From assembly GCA_964574815.1 (NCBI GenBank), contig CAZNPL010000027.1, forward strand, positions 32,994-96,993: a stretch of DNA of 64,000 nt. Reading direction: 5' to 3'. The position numbers and the translations under genes are program-made. How positions within the stretch are numbered: the first letter of the stretch is position 1; every line of letters starts with the position of its first letter. The notes under the pieces were generated by a model that was not told where the DNA came from, did no database searches, and saw only the letters and a program-made list of their open reading frames with translations. Below, one piece after another: positions 18,712 to 25,500 of this stretch. Source of the DNA: CAZNPL01 sp964574815. Lineage in GTDB: Bacteria > Planctomycetota > Phycisphaerae > UBA1845.

Positions 18712-19227
18712 CTAGTCCGTGCCGCGATGAGACCGTGCCACGCTCACGGGCCGGGCTTGTCGGGTCGAAAAATGATCCAATTCCCTGAGATAGGCCCCGT
18801 GGGCCAAACCCGCGGATTCTGCGATTTGGGTGAGTTCTTTGAGCACGCCGATTTGCACGTCCGGGGGCAACAAACACGGTCTGTCGTCGCCATCCGGGCT
18901 GTACGCCCGCAGCGCTGTATCGGCGGCATAGATCAACGCCACCGCACTTCGGATGTCCAGCTTCCGGCACCGCATCGCTTCGATGGCGCCCACGAGGAGC
19001 CGGTGTAGATCCTCCGGGCCGTTGATTTCTCTCGTGGGTACGCCTTTCGGCAGGTACTTCAAACGATTCCGACCGCCGCGAACACGGGCGCTGTGTCGGG
19101 CTAGCTGGACTTTAGCGAGTTCAGAGTGGACGAAGCAGTGCGACGTTCCACGCAAAGGCGGAAAACGACACGGTAAGCCCTCCCTCGTCCTCGCGGTGCA
19201 TCGATTTGCGGTGTGTCTGGCTCGCAT
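18712..19227 (-). CDS. Mobile-element protein with CxxR..G.PC..H-type N-terminus, unknown function
   Basis: 171 residues from ATG 19227, with CGGGG upstream; the frame is open to 19362 but the extra part lacks coding character. The N-terminus CTARTREGLPCRF, then HCFVHS, is a short Cys/His motif similar to HGGxGC-type motifs seen in phage and island proteins. The rest is helical (EDLHRLLVGAIEAMRC, VGVLKELT-like segments). It could be a terminase-small-like or DNA-binding accessory, but nothing establishes that. Confidence 0.6.
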   Translation of the reverse strand: MRARHTANRCTARTREGLPCRFPPLRGTSHCFVHSELAKVQLARHSARVRGGRNRLKYLPKGVPTREINGPEDLHRLLVGAIEAMRCRKLDIRSAVALIYAADTALRAYSPDGDDRPCLLPPDVQIGVLKELTQIAESAGLAHGAYLRELDHFSTRQARPVSVARSHRGTD

Positions 19228-19367
19228 CGCAGACCCCGTCAAGCTTTCGATTGGTTTGCGGGGTGTAAACCCCGGGCGATCAATCGGTATTTCAATAGAC
19301 AGAACGTCCGAAGTAAAGAACCAACCACGCGCGGTGGGATTCCCTTCCGAATTCCGATTCAAGCATG

Positions 19368-19384
19368 GATATCAGATTGATATC
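19368..19384. promoter_or_regulatory. Small palindrome, possible operator
   Basis: GATATCA-GAT-TGATATC is a perfect 7-bp inverted repeat in the AT-richer gap between the serine recombinase gene and the gene starting at 19227. It has operator-like size and position. No binding protein can be assigned. Confidence 0.3.
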
Positions 19385-19534
19385 ACGGCTTTAATCACGC
19401 CCGTAGAGCCTCGTGGCGCTCTCGCAGCGTGTTCGAGCACGTCCAAGATCGATAAGGGCCCGTAGCAGGGATTTACGGGCGATTCTGAGGGCATCTGCGG
19501 ACCGATCCGCACGAATCACGCCGTATCGGCGGAT

Positions 19535-20236
19535 TCACCCGCCGTGCCGAGCCAGAATCTGCCCGACCGTTTGGAGTCGCCAATTCCGACACTTGCCCCG
19601 CTTCGTCGGAATTCCCCTCTCTGTGAGTTCCTCGGCGATCGCCTCCAGTGTCCACCGCTTCACGGATCGCATTTCCCGCATCTGTGAAATCATTTCTTGC
19701 TCGAATTCGTTTGAAATCAGAGTCTTGCCGTCCGGTCCCAGATCGTACCCGTAGGGAACCGTACCGGTTCGCTGCCCGTTCGCGCGTTTGACGGCCAGGG
19801 CCGAGCGCGTCCGCTCCCGAACCAGGTTCCGCTCCATTTCGGCCGCACCGGCCAGCACCACGAGCATGAAACGCCCCGCGGCGCTTGTGGTGTCGATGGC
19901 GTTGCCTCCCAAATCGACCACGTGCAACGCCACGCCGGCCCGATCCCATTTCTCCACCGTTGACAGGCAATCGCCCGCGTTGCGAAACATCCGGTCCAGT
20001 TTCAGCATCACGACGGCTTGTGCCTCGCCGCGCCGAATGGCCGACAGCAGGCGCTTTCCGCCTTCCCGCGACGCGAGAGGCTTACCGCCCGATACCCCGG
20101 CGTCCCGGATGATCTCGCGGAGGCACAGGGTTTTCAGGCGACAGTAGGCGCGAATGCGGTCCTCCTGCGCTCCGAGTCCGAGACCGCTATCCGCTTGTTC
20201 CTGAGTGCTGCATCGTACGTACGCAATGGCGTCCAT
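19535..20236 (-). CDS. Serine recombinase (resolvase/invertase family)
   Basis: 233 residues. The catalytic domain begins IAYVRCSTQEQADSG with the nucleophile serine at about position 10. VVMLKLDRMFRN and AGAAEMERNLVRERTRSAL are conserved resolvase blocks. The C-terminus (WTLEAIAEELTERGIPTKRG) is a helix-turn-helix DNA-binding domain. It is a small serine recombinase, which would resolve multimers or invert DNA. It is the last gene of a leftward operon, 12 bases after the clamp-loader gene. It is unlikely to be the integrating enzyme, since a tyrosine integrase sits at attR. Confidence 0.92.
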   Translation of the reverse strand: MDAIAYVRCSTQEQADSGLGLGAQEDRIRAYCRLKTLCLREIIRDAGVSGGKPLASREGGKRLLSAIRRGEAQAVVMLKLDRMFRNAGDCLSTVEKWDRAGVALHVVDLGGNAIDTTSAAGRFMLVVLAGAAEMERNLVRERTRSALAVKRANGQRTGTVPYGYDLGPDGKTLISNEFEQEMISQMREMRSVKRWTLEAIAEELTERGIPTKRGKCRNWRLQTVGQILARHGG

Positions 20237-20248
20237 GATTCCCGCCCC

Positions 20249-20941
20249 CTACGCCGCTTGTGATTCGCCGCGCGCCTTGAGTCGTCGCAGCGTATCCGGT
20301 AGCTGGTCGATGGCGTCCCGGATGTTGTTGCCCGACAACGTCCCGCCGTTGGCGCTGGTTTTCCCCTGGACGTAGGAAAGGAACCGGAAACCGGCCGGAA
20401 TCGGCAGGCCGCGCTCGCGGGCGATCCGTTCCAGTAATTCGGCCACCGCGGGCGCGCTTGGTTTGCGGAACCGGAACCGGCGCCACCGCGAGTAGAGTCC
20501 GTCCACGTCATCGGCCCACGTGACGCTCGTGGTCGTGCCGATGACGATGACGTGATTCGGGAGATTCTCCAGCAATCCCAGGAGCATGCGCAGGCAATCC
20601 CGGTTCAAGTGCTGGATTTCGTCGATGATGTAGCATCGCCGGCCCGATCCGGTCCAACCGTACGCCAGCATGGATGACGCCACCGCTCGAAGATCCGCCA
20701 CCGTCGTCATCCGGCTGTCGATCCGTTCGATGGAAAAATCGTCGCATCCGAGCGCTCGCGCCGTGACGTAGGCCGCGCTCGTTTTCCCGCAACCGGCGAT
20801 TCCGTCCGACTCGAACAGCCACCGCTCGCCGCAACCGTCGAAAAGCCATTCGTCCGCGCACGCGTCGCGGATGTCGTCGATGACCGGTTGCCCGACAAAA
20901 TCGCTCCACGTCTGCGGCCGGTATCTCTCGGACAGCATCAT
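20249..20941 (-). CDS. Clamp-loader-like AAA+ ATPase
   Basis: 230 residues resembling the small subunit of replication factor C or DnaX. The start LSERYRPQTWSDFVGQPVI is the usual clamp-loader opening. Walker A is GIAGCGKTS and Walker B is CYIIDEIQHL. The arginine-finger region reads LYSRWRRFRF where cellular clamp loaders have an SRC motif, so that cysteine is missing. There is no long C-terminal collar. The start overlaps the stop of the upstream small gene by 4 bases. It probably loads a clamp for element replication, or acts as a simple AAA+ accessory. Confidence 0.85.
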   Translation of the reverse strand: MMLSERYRPQTWSDFVGQPVIDDIRDACADEWLFDGCGERWLFESDGIAGCGKTSAAYVTARALGCDDFSIERIDSRMTTVADLRAVASSMLAYGWTGSGRRCYIIDEIQHLNRDCLRMLLGLLENLPNHVIVIGTTTSVTWADDVDGLYSRWRRFRFRKPSAPAVAELLERIARERGLPIPAGFRFLSYVQGKTSANGGTLSGNNIRDAIDQLPDTLRRLKARGESQAA

Positions 20942-21198
20942 GCCACCGCCTTTCGCTCGCCGACGACGCGAAAGCGATGACGGCCGACGGTTGCGATTTC
21001 GTTCAATGCTTGCTGATCGATCGATCCGTCAAAGCAAACGCATTGCCACCGCACGAGCATTGCGAGCGATTCCGGCGTGCAGACAACGGGCCGGAAACCC
21101 GGCAAGGCGAAACCGTCGAACACGTCCAGCTCGTCCAGATTGAGCGCCGCGCCCGACCGCGCGAGCGCCACCGCGTCGGATAGCTGTTGCGTCGTCAT
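20938..21198 (-). CDS. Small protein of unknown function in the ardC operon
   Basis: 86 residues from ATG 21198. It overlaps ardC upstream and the clamp-loader gene downstream by 4 bases each, so translation is coupled through all three. Readable segments are LNLDELDVFDGFALPGF and SIDQQALNEIATVGRHRF; no family was recognised. The same leader AAAGGCGGTGGC precedes its start and that of the clamp-loader gene. Its place between a DNA-binding and a replication protein suggests an accessory role. Confidence 0.7.
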   Translation of the reverse strand: MTTQQLSDAVALARSGAALNLDELDVFDGFALPGFRPVVCTPESLAMLVRWQCVCFDGSIDQQALNEIATVGRHRFRVVGERKAVA

Positions 21199-22073
21199 GC
21201 TGCCACCGCCTTTCCGGCCGCATTCTCGGCATCGTCGATAATCGCCTTGGCCGTTTCCGAGATCCGTTGCAGAGACTCGCGGAGCGCTTTGGAATCCCCT
21301 TGCCACAAGGCGATATAGCGTGAGGCGCGGACTTCAACATCAAGCCCAAAGTGCCGGCAGACAACGTACGCGACAGATTCCGCCTCTAGTTCGGCGATGC
21401 TGCGCGTGAGCGGTCCGCGGTCTTCCCAGTGCATCGCCTCATGCGCCAACTCATGCGCCAAGGTTTTCGCCTGTTGTCCGGTCGCGTGTTCGTTGGAGAT
21501 TTCGACGGAGCCTTTCTTCGAGACACCGTAGAGGCCTTCCCGGCCCATCGGTTGGAACGTCACGGCGATGCCGCGCGATTCCGCGACGCGGCGCAGCTTG
21601 CCGAGTAGGTCGTCGGCCGCGGCGCTTATGTCGGGAACATCGACGTTCGGAAGTGGTTCGCCGTCGGTTTGGGAAACGTCGAACACGTGAACGACTCGGA
21701 AGTAGATTCCGGTCCGCTCCTCGGTCTCGCCGGTGTCCGCGTTCTCTTCCTCGCGCTTGTACGTGCAAGGCGCGAATATCGCGATGCCGCGCTCGCCTTT
21801 CCGCACTTGGCGCTTGAGACTCTGCCACGTTCTGTAACCGGCAACGCGCGTGGCGTCCGGTCGTTGCGACGCAATCAGTAGCGTGTTGTGCCACGAATAC
21901 CGATGGAAGCGCGCCTGCACGTCCAGGTAGCGCTTAAACTCCGCGGACGCGCGGACCGAATCGACCGCACGCGCGAGCGCGTCCAAACCCGCGTCAATCG
22001 TGGCGCGTAGCTGTTCGCCACGTTTCCGGCTCTTTTCCGTTGCGTTTTCGGGTGGTTTTGCTACGGTTTGCAT
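21195..22073 (-). CDS. ArdC-like antirestriction/ssDNA-binding protein with HEXXH peptidase domain
   Basis: 292 residues from ATG 22073, with AGGAG eight bases upstream. The N-terminal ArdC domain contains FHRYSWHNTLLIASQRPDAT and KRQVRKGERGIAIFAP. The C-terminal part has a zinc-peptidase motif, LAHELAHEAMH, of the ImmA/IrrE (M78) kind. ArdC binds single-stranded DNA and protects incoming DNA from host restriction. It is first in a four-gene leftward operon with a strong promoter at 22154-22182, which fits early expression after transfer. Confidence 0.9.
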   Translation of the reverse strand: MQTVAKPPENATEKSRKRGEQLRATIDAGLDALARAVDSVRASAEFKRYLDVQARFHRYSWHNTLLIASQRPDATRVAGYRTWQSLKRQVRKGERGIAIFAPCTYKREEENADTGETEERTGIYFRVVHVFDVSQTDGEPLPNVDVPDISAAADDLLGKLRRVAESRGIAVTFQPMGREGLYGVSKKGSVEISNEHATGQQAKTLAHELAHEAMHWEDRGPLTRSIAELEAESVAYVVCRHFGLDVEVRASRYIALWQGDSKALRESLQRISETAKAIIDDAENAAGKAVAA

Positions 22074-22153
22074 GTCAATCGCTCCTGGTAAGCGGTTGGC
22101 CACGCCGGCGGACGTTGCAGCGTCGCGCCGGCACTTATCCTTTCACTATATTA

Positions 22154-22182
22154 AAGATACCCCACGAACCGCACTGTGTCAA
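22154..22182 (-). promoter_or_regulatory. Strong promoter for the ardC operon
   Basis: On the minus strand: perfect -35 TTGACA (22177-22182), a 17-base spacer and -10 TATCTT (22154-22159). The predicted transcript starts near 22147, giving a leader of about 75 bases before the ardC ATG. The surrounding sequence is AT-richer than its neighbours. Confidence 0.65.
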
Positions 22183-22417
22183 CTTTTTTCTCTATAACCG
22201 GACGGTTGAATAGCAAATTGTGCAGACAGTGCAGTACAGTCGGGCAAACACGCGACGAAAGAGCGCGCTCAAAGTGCAGCGACGCGATGCCACGAAGGAA
22301 AGCGGACCGCGAGCGCGGCGCGTCGCGCGGAGCATAATGCCCCCGCGCGGGCGGGGGTGTCGTCCCCCTTTATGGCATGAGATTCTAAGATGACCCCGCA
22401 CGAACAATTACGGCATT
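22183..22417. other. Gene-free stretch between ardC promoter and lipoprotein gene
   Basis: Short frames cross this stretch but none has coding character. It holds the near-repeat GTGCAGACAGTGCAGTACAG around 22220 and a GC-rich hairpin, CCCCCGC paired with GCGGGGG around GCGG, near 22340-22357. The hairpin could end leftward transcription from the lipoprotein gene. Confidence 0.4.
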
Positions 22418-23215
22418 TCAAGGAGCCGAACCGCTCCGTGCCCCTCTTCTACCGGTCGCGAGCAGCAACCCCTGTTGGAGCAATTCTCCTCTCGTCTCTT
22501 TCGCCAGGGCGTGCATTAGGTCCTTGAATCCTGCATACGCGCTGCCCTTGGTGAGCGATCCGCCTGTCCATGCCAACCGCCGACTTGCGACATCATAAAG
22601 CTCGATCTTGTGCCGCATCCGCGGCTTGCGAACGGGATGTCCACCCCACGTTTGGGTATGTGTCGTCCCATGAACGCTTCCATGAGTTGTCGCGTAACCT
22701 CCATGCTGATACGTGCTGGCAGATAATGTGCCGGACGTGTGACTCATGGAAGTCTGCGCAGAGTACTCTTCTTCCTCCCAGTAGTCGGTCTCCCAGACCA
22801 GAACGACTGCGTCGATTTCGCGCCCGTCCAGAATCTCGAAAAACTCTCTGTCGTCGTATTCACGGGTTGGAAGCAGGACTTCGACCGAACGCGTGACTTG
22901 TGCGTCGATCTTTGCGAATTGCTGCAGGAAGATGTCCTCCGCATCAGCCCGCTGATCAAGATTCTCGAACCGTGCTGCTATGAGGATGTTCTTGTACCGA
23001 TGATCGCTGAAGTCCGGATCAAGGAATGATCGCATCCTGGAAGAAGCGCAGCCGGGGGTTGCTATGAGTATTAGGATCGAGGCGAGAAGAATCGATCGTC
23101 GCAACGGGGGAGGCGCTGACCGACGTCTTCGCGCGGATTCAGGCGGGGAACCAAACTGCGCGGCAAGAGACTCAAGCGGTGGGATACCAAGTGGATCAGG
23201 CATAGACGCGCTCAT
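22418..23215 (-). CDS. Putative lipoprotein with long N-terminal extension
   Basis: 265 residues from ATG 23215, preceded by GGAG. About 40 polar residues (Arg/Pro-rich) come before the hydrophobic signal LASILILIATPGC, whose cysteine could be lipidated; this n-region is unusually long, and an internal TTG start is possible. The mature domain starts MRSFLDPDFSDHRYKNILIA and has a central Ser/Thr/His/Gly-rich segment (YQHGGYATTHGSVHGTTH) resembling surface lipoproteins of unknown function. It is element cargo with no known role. Confidence 0.65.
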   Translation of the reverse strand: MSASMPDPLGIPPLESLAAQFGSPPESARRRRSAPPPLRRSILLASILILIATPGCASSRMRSFLDPDFSDHRYKNILIAARFENLDQRADAEDIFLQQFAKIDAQVTRSVEVLLPTREYDDREFFEILDGREIDAVVLVWETDYWEEEEYSAQTSMSHTSGTLSASTYQHGGYATTHGSVHGTTHTQTWGGHPVRKPRMRHKIELYDVASRRLAWTGGSLTKGSAYAGFKDLMHALAKETRGELLQQGLLLATGRRGARSGSAP

Positions 23216-23397
23216 AACGAAGCTCCATTCTCACGTGCATAGGTGGATGAGCCGTCAGGTTATCACGGAGCCGGGTCTGCGCCCACCGTGTTGAGGCAGC
23301 GAGGCGTAAAGGCCGTTGAGCTACGTTGCGAGCGTCACGCGCGTGGAGAGTACTCAGATTCTCTGATGATAGGTCGTGCGTCGGACGGGAAGCTCGC

Positions 23398-23425
23398 TTG
23401 CCCAGGTCGTGTACTGCGATAGAAT
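23398..23425 (+). promoter_or_regulatory. Candidate promoter for the gene at 23513
   Basis: TTGCCC (23398-23403), 16-base spacer, TAGAAT (23420-23425). It matches the consensus at 4 and 5 of 6 positions. The predicted start is near 23432, so the inverted repeat at 23443-23491 would lie in the leader RNA. Confidence 0.45.
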
Positions 23426-23442
23426 ATCCCTTACCGGTATTT

Positions 23443-23491
23443 GGTCCATCCGTCGGCGCCCTGCTACCGTCCGGCGTCCGACGGATGGACC
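23443..23491. promoter_or_regulatory. Leader inverted repeat, possible operator or attenuator
   Basis: A perfect 14-bp inverted repeat, GGTCCATCCGTCGG and its complement, with a 21-base spacer. It lies between the candidate promoter and the ribosome site of the gene at 23513. It may be a protein operator or an RNA stem controlling translation. Confidence 0.5.
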
Positions 23492-23512
23492 GACATCACA
23501 AGGACGGTAGTC

Positions 23513-24421
23513 ATGTCAGCTTCTAATGGCGGGTCGCCGCCATGTGAAGATCGTCCGGAGAAGGGGACGTCGCGGCGAGAGGGCGTTTCGCCCACAGGTG
23601 GCCGCGAATACGCCGTTGATGAGAACGGTCACCCGCTCCCAACGGACGGTCCGATCGAGGTTCCTGGTGGGAGCTCGCCTATCGGTGAGGGCCCCTGGCC
23701 GCAGGACGGCGTGAGAAACCGCGTCGAGTTGGCGCTCCCCAAAAAACCGATCAAGAGAATGCCCGGCGTCCGCTCTCGGCGCGTCCGCTGGCTAAGCGAC
23801 CTGCTTCGACTGGCGCCGAAACTTGTCGAGGCCGATCGCTCAGGTGACGACGACTATAACGAGTCTGACGAACGGCACTTCGATCCGTCAGCCCTGCCCC
23901 ACGTCGAGAAATTCTGCCGTGAGATGACAAAGGCGGCATCGTGGGTCAGCGGTAAGCCATCGCTCATTCAGGCGTGCGAGAAGGCTTGCCGTGGCCGGCT
24001 GGACGAGTTTCTCCTGAAAGTCCGCGATTTCGTTCGAGAGGGGAAGCCGCACATCCTCAATTTCGGGGACACACTCGGGGACGTTTGCCGAGCACTCGAA
24101 TTGCTAGACTGCCGAGACGCCGATCTTGGCCCTGTGGCGCTGACACGTCGAGACCGGGTGTCTGGAAAAGTTGCCCCTGCCGGAGAACAAGCGGCCGACG
24201 CGCCGCCGTCCCAGGGTGCAGTGGACTTCCCGAACCCCTCGGCTCCAGTCAGCCTGCAGAAAGCTGCCGACGCTTGGGGTGGACAGATGACGCGACACAA
24301 ACTCCGGAAAGCTATGGACCGCGGTCGCGTGCGTTACCAGGAAAAGAACCGACAGACGTTCGTGTTCTGCCGCGACGACGTGCCGAACCTGCCCCCCGCC
24401 CAAAAAAACAGCCCGAACTGA
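23513..24421 (+). CDS. Element protein of unknown function, possible DNA-binding C-terminus
   Basis: 302 residues from ATG 23513, with AAGGACGG upstream. The N-terminal 70 residues are low-complexity (Gly/Pro/Glu-rich). The middle is helical (VRWLSDLLRLAPKLVEADR; FCREMTKAASWVSGKPSLIQ). The C-terminus, LQKAADAWGGQMTRHKLRKA and RVRYQEKNRQTFVFCRDDVP, looks like a winged-helix domain of the excisionase type. The stop codon lies inside the first unit of the phased repeat array. Function is unknown; regulation of the right-arm genes is an inference. Confidence 0.6.
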   Translation: MSASNGGSPPCEDRPEKGTSRREGVSPTGGREYAVDENGHPLPTDGPIEVPGGSSPIGEGPWPQDGVRNRVELALPKKPIKRMPGVRSRRVRWLSDLLRLAPKLVEADRSGDDDYNESDERHFDPSALPHVEKFCREMTKAASWVSGKPSLIQACEKACRGRLDEFLLKVRDFVREGKPHILNFGDTLGDVCRALELLDCRDADLGPVALTRRDRVSGKVAPAGEQAADAPPSQGAVDFPNPSAPVSLQKAADAWGGQMTRHKLRKAMDRGRVRYQEKNRQTFVFCRDDVPNLPPAQKNSPN

Positions 24422-24487
24422 TCGAATCTCGTTGCGCACTGATCGAGACTGATCGAATCTCGTTGCGCACTGATCGAAACTGGTCGA
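24417..24487. repeat. Helically phased ACTGATCGA array
   Basis: Five copies of ACTGATCGA (the last ACTGGTCGA) start at 24417, 24438, 24448, 24469 and 24479, so spacings are 21, 10, 21, 10. Seen another way, it is a 31-bp tandem repeat of about 2.3 units. The spacings are whole turns of DNA, so all sites face the same side. It lies just upstream of an excisionase-like gene. Confidence 0.8.
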
Positions 24488-24539
24488 ATCTCGCGACCTA
24501 CCTATTTGCCCCATCCGGATCACGTGACAAACTTCAGGT

Positions 24540-24740
24540 GTGACCGGGGAACTTCTGAAACCGTCTGAGATTGACACACTTCTGCGATACCCACAAGGGC
24601 GCACGGCGCGGCTCGCGCGTAAAGGAGAAATCCCGCACGTGCGGCTCCCCGACGGCGAGATCAGGTTTGATCGGCAGGAAATCGCTGAGTGGTTGAAGGA
24701 GCGGACCGTCACGGTAGGAGCAGCGCATGACAGAATCTAG
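24540..24740 (+). CDS. Excisionase-like small HTH protein
   Basis: 66 residues from GTG 24540. The fold pattern LKPSEIDTLLRYPQGRTARL, ARKGEIPHVRLPDGEIRFD, EIAEWLKERTV is that of an HTH_17/excisionase winged helix, which bends DNA at att or operator sites. It starts about 50 bases after the phased repeat array, an obvious candidate binding site. A second excisionase-like gene lies at 27224, so which one directs excision is not known. Confidence 0.75.
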   Translation: MTGELLKPSEIDTLLRYPQGRTARLARKGEIPHVRLPDGEIRFDRQEIAEWLKERTVTVGAAHDRI

Positions 24741-24798
24741 GCATACCGCGGGCGCGGGCAGGCGCTGGCGGCAATTTGACGAGTAGGAACACTGGAAC

Positions 24799-25500
24799 AT
24801 GGATAGTTTAGCCGACCGTGGGCCTGGGGGCAAGCCCCTGTGCCAGCTTCTGCCGGCGATCCCCTGGCCCGTCGTCCGGCGGTTCCTTGTTGAATGGCAG
24901 GAAGCGGCGGACTGGCTGTTGAGCTGCGGTCTTCGGCACCCCGTGGAATTCGCCGAGGTGACCGGCACACTAAACCTGGACGGCTCCAGTATGCCCGACC
25001 CGCCACGCGAGATCATCTTTCGCTGGATAGTCGCGGCGGGCATTTCCGGTATCGACATCGACGAAGCAACGCTGGTGCATGCGTGCAGGCGCGAAGGTGA
25101 ACCGATCGGCAAAGATCGGCTGCGGGAGGTCATTCACCATCCCGCGTCGGAAACAATCGCGTCGATGTGGGATGCCGCGCGAGCGGTGTGGGAATTCGCA
25201 AAACGCTACGACTGCTTCGGACGGGCGGAATTCTGGCTAATCGACCCGCGCCCGCTGGGGGAAATCGTCGAGCGACTCTATCGGGACGTCGTAGTCACCA
25301 ACAGGCGAGCGTGCAGCGTTCGCAGTCTGAAGCGGCATGCGGAAAACACGCGTTTGTGCCGGCAACGCGAAGCGGAATTGCGGGAGCGTGGACCGGACGA
25401 CACGACGGAGATCACAAGCACACCGCTGACCCGGCGACACCGCTGGTGGAAGCCGGCCCGCAAGCAACGGCGGCGAAAGTCACGGAGGCGGACAAGATGA
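24799..25500 (+). CDS. Protein of unknown function upstream of primase-helicase gene
   Basis: 233 residues. The stop overlaps the start of the next gene by 4 bases, so the two are coupled. The centre, REIIFRWIVAAGISGIDIDE followed by AACRREGE-like and VWEFAKRYD segments, weakly recalls the helical DnaB N-terminal domain, but I would not assign it. The C-terminus is very basic (WWKPARKQRRRKSRRRTR), suggesting nucleic-acid contact. A replication accessory role is inferred from context only. Confidence 0.65.
   Translation: MDSLADRGPGGKPLCQLLPAIPWPVVRRFLVEWQEAADWLLSCGLRHPVEFAEVTGTLNLDGSSMPDPPREIIFRWIVAAGISGIDIDEATLVHACRREGEPIGKDRLREVIHHPASETIASMWDAARAVWEFAKRYDCFGRAEFWLIDPRPLGEIVERLYRDVVVTNRRACSVRSLKRHAENTRLCRQREAELRERGPDDTTEITSTPLTRRHRWWKPARKQRRRKSRRRTR

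Noticed and set aside
22192..22407. Possible gene in the ardC upstream region
   Set aside because: It overlaps the promoter region, lacks a ribosome site and has no recognisable content.
24417..24487. CRISPR-like or simple minisatellite
   Set aside because: Motif spacing alternates 21 and 10 bases and there are no unique spacers; a protein-binding array fits better.
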